Source: Eumeta japonica
Lineage: Eukaryota; Arthropoda; Insecta; Lepidoptera; Psychidae
DNA: 64,000 nucleotides
Direction of reading: 5' to 3'
NCBI GenBank assembly: GCA_005406025.1
Contig: BGZK01000280.1
Location: 1-64,000, forward strand
The position numbers and the translations under genes were made by a program. The notes below the pieces were generated by a model, which was not told the DNA's origin, searched no databases, and saw only the letters and a list, made by a program, of their open reading frames with translations. Shown in pieces: positions 60,501-64,000 of this stretch. How positions within the stretch are numbered: position 1 is the stretch's first letter; the number at the start of each line of letters is the position of its first letter.

Positions 60501-62311
60501 AAAAATAGGAGCTATTATGCTTATTAGCTGGTTACATTTAACTTTTTTTCATAAAAAAAAAATGAATAATAAACATGGTAGCGAGGCACCATACATTTCA
60601 TCTTTGTACAATGGCCACAGTGGACTATTATCAGCACGCACAATTGTGTATAAACACGTGTGATCGATCAAGCTGCCCTGTGGTCGGCGATAATCGTTAA
60701 GTTCTGTGTTTTTCGAACGCACATAGAAATGTGTACGGTTGATCATACGCATGTTCACACAATCGTCCGTTGATTACGGTACAGTTGTATTATGGTTGGG
60801 AGGAAAGACATACATATACTATCTCTTTATTTTGTACATTTACAGACTTATTTTTTCGTAAGTGTTTAGCCAATTTTAATAGATTTTTTATAACTATTTA
60901 GTGTATAACACAATCAAAGTTCAGGCAGCACTTGCTTACAACGCGCCCGGAAATCACCCAAGTGAACGCTACAAACCGAAAGATATAAAACGGATTAGTT
61001 ACAAAAGATTTTAGTATGTGAATCGTAGTTGATACATCAGGTTTTAATCATTATTACTGCTGAGATATATTTAATATCAGATTGAGGTCCTCGAATTCTA
61101 AGGCCTCCACACTCGTCTCGTGCGGACGAGGACCTGCAAAGGAACGTTGTCGCCAACGCGATATCCGGTTATATTGAATGATATATTCGATGTAGCACAT
61201 CGAAAGCGGAACCGGAATTGAAATTTTGAATAAGAATGGAACCGGAACTAACAGTAGAAATGAAATCAAAAATAGTTTTGGAATCGGGATCATTATTGAC
61301 AGTTAAATTGCTCATTATAAAAGATTGAGGAATTCATTGTATATCCAGCCAGGCAAAATGGAAGACATACTCTAGTTAGTATAAAATAATTACCATGTAT
61401 AAAGTAGACTAATAATTTAGTTAATTATAATTGAAAATAATGATTATTAATAATATATAAATTGTTAATATAAAGGTGTACATAAGTACAATACTTATAC
61501 ATAAACGCATAGATTATACACGCGAAACTACGAAAACGGACTCTGATAGATTCTGATATTGAACGTTACTCCCCTTCAAAAGACATCCATTCCGTTCAAA
61601 AAAAGCCTTAAGTTACTCTTAAGGCGCGCCTAGACAAGTATTAGTTAAAAAAATAGAAATGAGAAAATGCTAAATTTTTTATTATCGAAATTATACAACC
61701 GAAATAAACGACGTAGTTATTTAATTGCCAACATTAGCGCATAAATAACTTGAAAGTTGGCATCCCTGCTAACTTTCAAGATGACAGTAATAGTAATCTT
61801 GCACATATAGTGGTCATTATAACAGTGGCTTTAACTATGGAATCCATTTCATGTTTATTACAATGACAATTCACAGGTGATTTCTGCCAATAGTTTGTGT
61901 CATTATTGTGCTTTGATATGGCGGATATTTCATCTTATTTCTCTAATACATTTCACAAAACTAAATAAAGTCCTCAGCTATACATCATGATTAATTAATT
62001 AAAGTGAACCCACCTGCGTGCCCAGTCGCGGCTTCTCGTGCTCGGGAAAATTATGCAGGAAGCTCGCTAGGAACGCGATAGGGTCCTTGGGCTTGACGTT
62101 CGCGACCTCGGTGAGCCCTTTTATCAAAGGATCCCCGAGAGCTGTGAACACATCGTCCATGTAAGGCTCTCGCTCCTTCGCCGGCATAGCCATTATACAA
62201 GTAAGACCTAGAAAAACGAACAAAGTATACTCTTACACTTGGCGAGGTATCTGCCCTCGTCCGTTCTGAACGCGGGAATGTCCGCGTGGCCGTCGCCGAC
62301 GTCGGTAATAC
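51527..62311 (-). CDS. Ankyrin-repeat protein with Dpy-30-like motif (5' end not found)
   Basis: Eight phase-matched exons in gene order: 62311-62237, 62207-62014, 60075-59864, 59815-59743, 56516-56312, 56038-55887, 53014-52748, 51706-51527, giving about 452 residues ending in TAG. Order of parts: a short leader; a Dpy-30-like helical pair (DPLIKGLTEVANVKPKDPIA, FLASFLHNF) as in NME5 and adenylate kinase 7; a Pro-rich linker (EQPPPAPRPPRPIDVVTVEP); then ankyrin repeats (GQSMLHFAAARTHTRNALFQ; REQLHAAARRGDAAAVRRAV; GRTALHVAVLAQHEDVVAYL; RTPLHYAMGVEKIESLSRVL). Dpy-30 motifs dimerise and dock onto amphipathic helices, often in axonemes or histone methyltransferase complexes. The orthologue is not recognised. 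The first exon starts mid-codon, so an upstream exon with the start codon is missing. Confidence 0.8.
52748..53014 (-). CDS. Ankyrin gene, penultimate exon
   Basis: 267 bp, phase 0 both ends, acceptor atacag, donor GTAAGA. Reads EEGLRSKLESHDSSRFMPQE, then EQLHAAARRGDAAAVRRAV and GRTALHVAVLAQHEDVVAYL, two ankyrin repeats. Very GC-rich, so longer frames appear on the opposite strand. Confidence 0.9.
53899..53962 (+). promoter_or_regulatory. TATA box between inverted GCGTTAAACGTT boxes
   Basis: GCGTTTAACGTTTAACGC (53899-53916) and GCGTTAAACGTTCAACGC (53945-53962) are inverted copies matching at 17 of 18 positions. TATAAAAG (53930-53937) sits between them after a GGAGGGGG run, and a CGGGGGAGGGGG run follows. 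Could be a transposon-borne promoter; function is inferred only. Confidence 0.4.
54480..54540. repeat. (TA)n microsatellite
   Basis: About 30 uninterrupted TA units. The 119-codon frame across it is spurious. Confidence 0.97.
54897..54914. repeat. (CA)n microsatellite
   Basis: About nine CA units. Confidence 0.9.
55419..55510 (+). repeat. Dispersed repeat fragment (CCTATTTCCCAGAATGGTAG type), copy 2
   Basis: Partner of 43639-43725 in the same orientation. Confidence 0.7.
55887..56038 (-). CDS. Ankyrin gene, exon after the first ankyrin block
   Basis: 152 bp. Completes Asp, then NTDKIMELLLEGYDHILDVV and DEEGVSISKVVSQRGLEKMS, ending SIPAFE at donor GTAGAT. An LLLEGYDHI...D-EG ankyrin-like unit. 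Confidence 0.87.
56312..56516 (-). CDS. Ankyrin gene, first ankyrin block
   Basis: 205 bp, phase 0 to 1. Acceptor cattctag, donor GTAGAT. Reads DEHGQSMLHFAAARTHTRNA, LFQLLQESDINLAYRDELYR and IDRWVLHLAAR, two ankyrin units. Confidence 0.88.
56930..57410 (+). repeat. CTAGCTGGCCCGG-linked degenerate array (copy f)
   Basis: Begins ACTAGCTGGCCCGGAAGACG, then GAATGAATTTCTTCATCTTT, then loose repeats of AATTCCG, TCCGATCC and TTCTGATCCC. It aligns in layout with 24826-25140. Confidence 0.65.
57566..59150 (+). repeat. AACTTCCCGCTA family, tandem or nested copies
   Basis: Two left ends, TTAATTTCCGCTATGAACAT (57567) and TAACATCCCGCTATGAAAAT (58319), each followed within about 100 bp by a TTTTCATCAGATCTTGACGT segment. 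One right end, GTAGCGGGAATTTTTGGGGA, then TGGCCTGCAGGGTCAAC (about 59150). Confidence 0.65.
59743..59815 (-). CDS. Ankyrin gene, 73-bp exon
   Basis: Found only by phase matching. Acceptor tattttcag, donor GTGAGC. Completes Ser, then MRPSQPRFYSAWDMFADAHV and YGYS. It joins a phase-2 donor upstream to a phase-0 acceptor downstream, which cannot otherwise be spliced together in frame. Confidence 0.72.
59864..60075 (-). CDS. Ankyrin gene, Pro-rich linker exon
   Basis: 212 bp, phase 0 to 2. Acceptor gttaaacag, donor GTAAGT. Reads ESNVVVTREAAEAESEQPPP, APRPPRPIDVVTVEPQPPRA and ends ARLCEV. Low-complexity and probably disordered. The 178-codon plus frame here is its shadow. Confidence 0.82.
60076..62013. 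other. Intron of ankyrin gene
   Basis: AT-rich. Contains a weak degenerate array (61200-61300). No exon was seen. Confidence 0.55.
61200..61300 (+). repeat. Degenerate GGAACCGGAATTG-like array (copy g)
   Basis: GAAAGCGGAACCGGAATTG, GAATGGAACCGGAAC and GGAATCGGGATC words. The shortest block of this family. Confidence 0.4.
62014..62207 (-). CDS. Ankyrin gene, Dpy-30-like exon
   Basis: 194 bp. Acceptor tttttctag, donor GTGGGT. Completes Cys, then LTCIMAMPAKEREPYMDDVF, TALGDPLIKGLTEVANVKPK and DPIAFLASFLHNFPEHEKPR. The L..GL.E...-KP-DPI-FLA-FL pattern is the Dpy-30/RII-alpha-like docking motif. Confidence 0.85.
62237..62311 (-). CDS. Ankyrin gene, most 5' exon recognised
   Basis: 75 bp. Acceptor ctttcag, donor GTAAGA. 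Reads ITDVGDGHADIPAFRTDEGR and YLAK. Begins with two bases of a split codon, so at least one coding exon lies further upstream, not identified here. Confidence 0.7.
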
Positions 62312-64000
62312 CTGAAAGCGATCAATTATTCATTGTGAACGCCATCGATTCCCGCTATATTATTTATGTTGGTATTGTCGGCCTATTGTACACGCCGCGA
62401 CACGCCGGGCGACGATGCGGGGACTCGGGCGCCGGGGAGTAGGAGGAGAGGGGGGTTAATTTAATAACTCGACGGTAGCGGAAGGAGCTGAAAGGCGCCG
62501 TTAACTACTTCTGTATAAATAATAGAATTGTTCCACTGTTTTATCGACCGATGCATTGCTTCGCGGATTATTCATATGACATTATACCATTTCAATAACA
62601 ACCATCAAGTTTAACCGGGAATGTTTGTTTATCATTAAATAATATTGAATTTGTGTTTATATTATGTATACTTTCGAAGTGAATTTTTATTAAATTGTTT
62701 TTCAAGACAAAGAAAAATCTGAAGAGTAGTCTTATCTGTCACGTGTAGTTTATGGCATGTATTGGGGCAGGCGTTAAAACTTCTTAGAAAATGTCTATAG
62801 CATACGGTAGCATATTATATCAGATTTTTAAATTACAAATTTAAATTTAAGGTCTTCGTTTATTTTAGAAATATTGATAATTATAATATAAATATTTCTA
62901 AAATAATATAAATAAAGGTAACTGCTCTACCTGATTACGAAGTAATCCAAAAACTTTGACTATGTGCAAATTTCCAAACTTATTTCGTTATTTACATATT
63001 CAGGAATAATATAATATGTGAAATTTATGTAAACAATAATCTGTAACTATTTAAAAATTTCAGTCTGAATCCTATATCAACTTTTCTCGTAAATATGCTT
63101 CGTAAAGTACCGGCAGTAATGTCGATTAAAACAGAAATTGACGCTCCATCTAGTAATACGTTTGATAATTCTTCTTTATATATTTTAAAGTAATCGGAAT
63201 TGACACAACACGTAAAAAATTCTCACACCTTCAAAATTAAATTATGGATACCGGTATTTGTAATTTTATATATGATTCCTCTGAATCAGTTGATGACATT
63301 TCGATTTTAAACTAAAAAAATATCATCGACGTTTAGTGGTTTGATGACCGAACATGCGTTTGGTCAAATCTGATCAGTCATTTATTTAAAATAGATGCAA
63401 TAATTACATCTTGTTTGAAATGTAATTAACTTACTATGTACAATTTATTTAAATATATCTTATAAAAACGTATCTATTCAATGTAATAATTTAAATTTGT
63501 AGCTCAATAAAAAAGTAAAAACCTAATACAATGACTCATATGTATGTCTTTTCTGTCTGTCACTCGCTCTCTTTCTCACAGAGGTTTCTCTCAAAAATCG
63601 ATGAACGTGAAAACTTTAAGCTTTTGTCAATAATATTACATAATTATGCACATATTTTGTATCGACTAGGATATCAATTAACAAGTTAATATTTAGGAGA
63701 ATATAAGTATAGTTTATACAGCTTGAACAAAAATTATAAGGACAGAAGAATATTCGTCAATTTAGTATACCCATACTCCTGATTTTCGAAAATGCTTTAC
63801 CTTACAGAATAAAGGTGTGGTGTATACAAAAGCTTACCGATATTGAACAAGACATTTACAAAGAAGTTGTGTTTTTTACAAAACTTATTAAAGGTAACAA
63901 TCTATTGAACTATCTATTAATAGCTTTCATACCGAAAGTATATCAAAGTAAATTTAATCGTGTTAACTATGGTCGTATCCACACTCAAATTCAGGTAGAT
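62312..64000. other. Upstream of the ankyrin gene
   Basis: A GC-rich patch (about 62395-62450) may be promoter or first-exon sequence. The rest to the window end is AT-rich with no recognised exon. Confidence 0.4.

Overview
This window is eukaryotic nuclear DNA, most likely from a moth or butterfly. It is AT-rich with long introns. Coding exons are short, GC-richer islands bounded by GT/AG splice sites. It also carries a tRNA-derived SINE and short interspersed fragments of kinds common in Lepidoptera. The species cannot be named from the sequence, and no bacterial-type operon, CRISPR array or rRNA is present.

The left two thirds (171-42086, all on the minus strand) hold two tandem copies of an SLC17-type (putative inorganic phosphate/anion cotransporter) major facilitator gene. 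Copy 2 (42086 down to 28485) can be followed from start to stop through ten exons, which would give 464 residues. It carries a 2-bp insertion in a CA run in exon 4 that breaks the frame. Copy 1 (21146 down to 171) has its first seven exons intact, and its 3' end lies beyond the left edge of the window. Its first intron is 16 kb, against 2.8 kb in copy 2. That intron contains a decayed Ty3/gypsy LTR retrotransposon (8660-13127), a decayed hAT/ZMYM1-like transposase (about 15540-16440) and several dispersed repeats.

The right third holds two more genes. A coiled-coil protein gene (45291-50311, plus strand) resolves into five phase-compatible exons giving 333 residues, with a W-containing motif repeated near the end of each of its first four exons. 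An ankyrin-repeat gene with a Dpy-30-like motif near its N-terminus (62311 down to 51527, minus strand) resolves into eight phase-compatible exons. Its 5' end was not found. These two genes converge, with 1.2 kb between their stop codons.

The rest is introns and intergenic DNA rich in transposon debris. It includes a 138-bp hAT MITE with a perfect 8-bp target duplication, a family with 12-bp inverted AACTTCCCGCTA motifs, and a dispersed family of degenerate GAATCGGGATCG-like arrays. There is also a pair of 220-bp repeats, LINE and SINE fragments, and three strong inverted repeats. I found no clearly new multi-gene system. The strongest leads are the state of the tandem transporter pair, the exon-repeat architecture of the coiled-coil gene, and the Dpy-30/ankyrin gene beside it.
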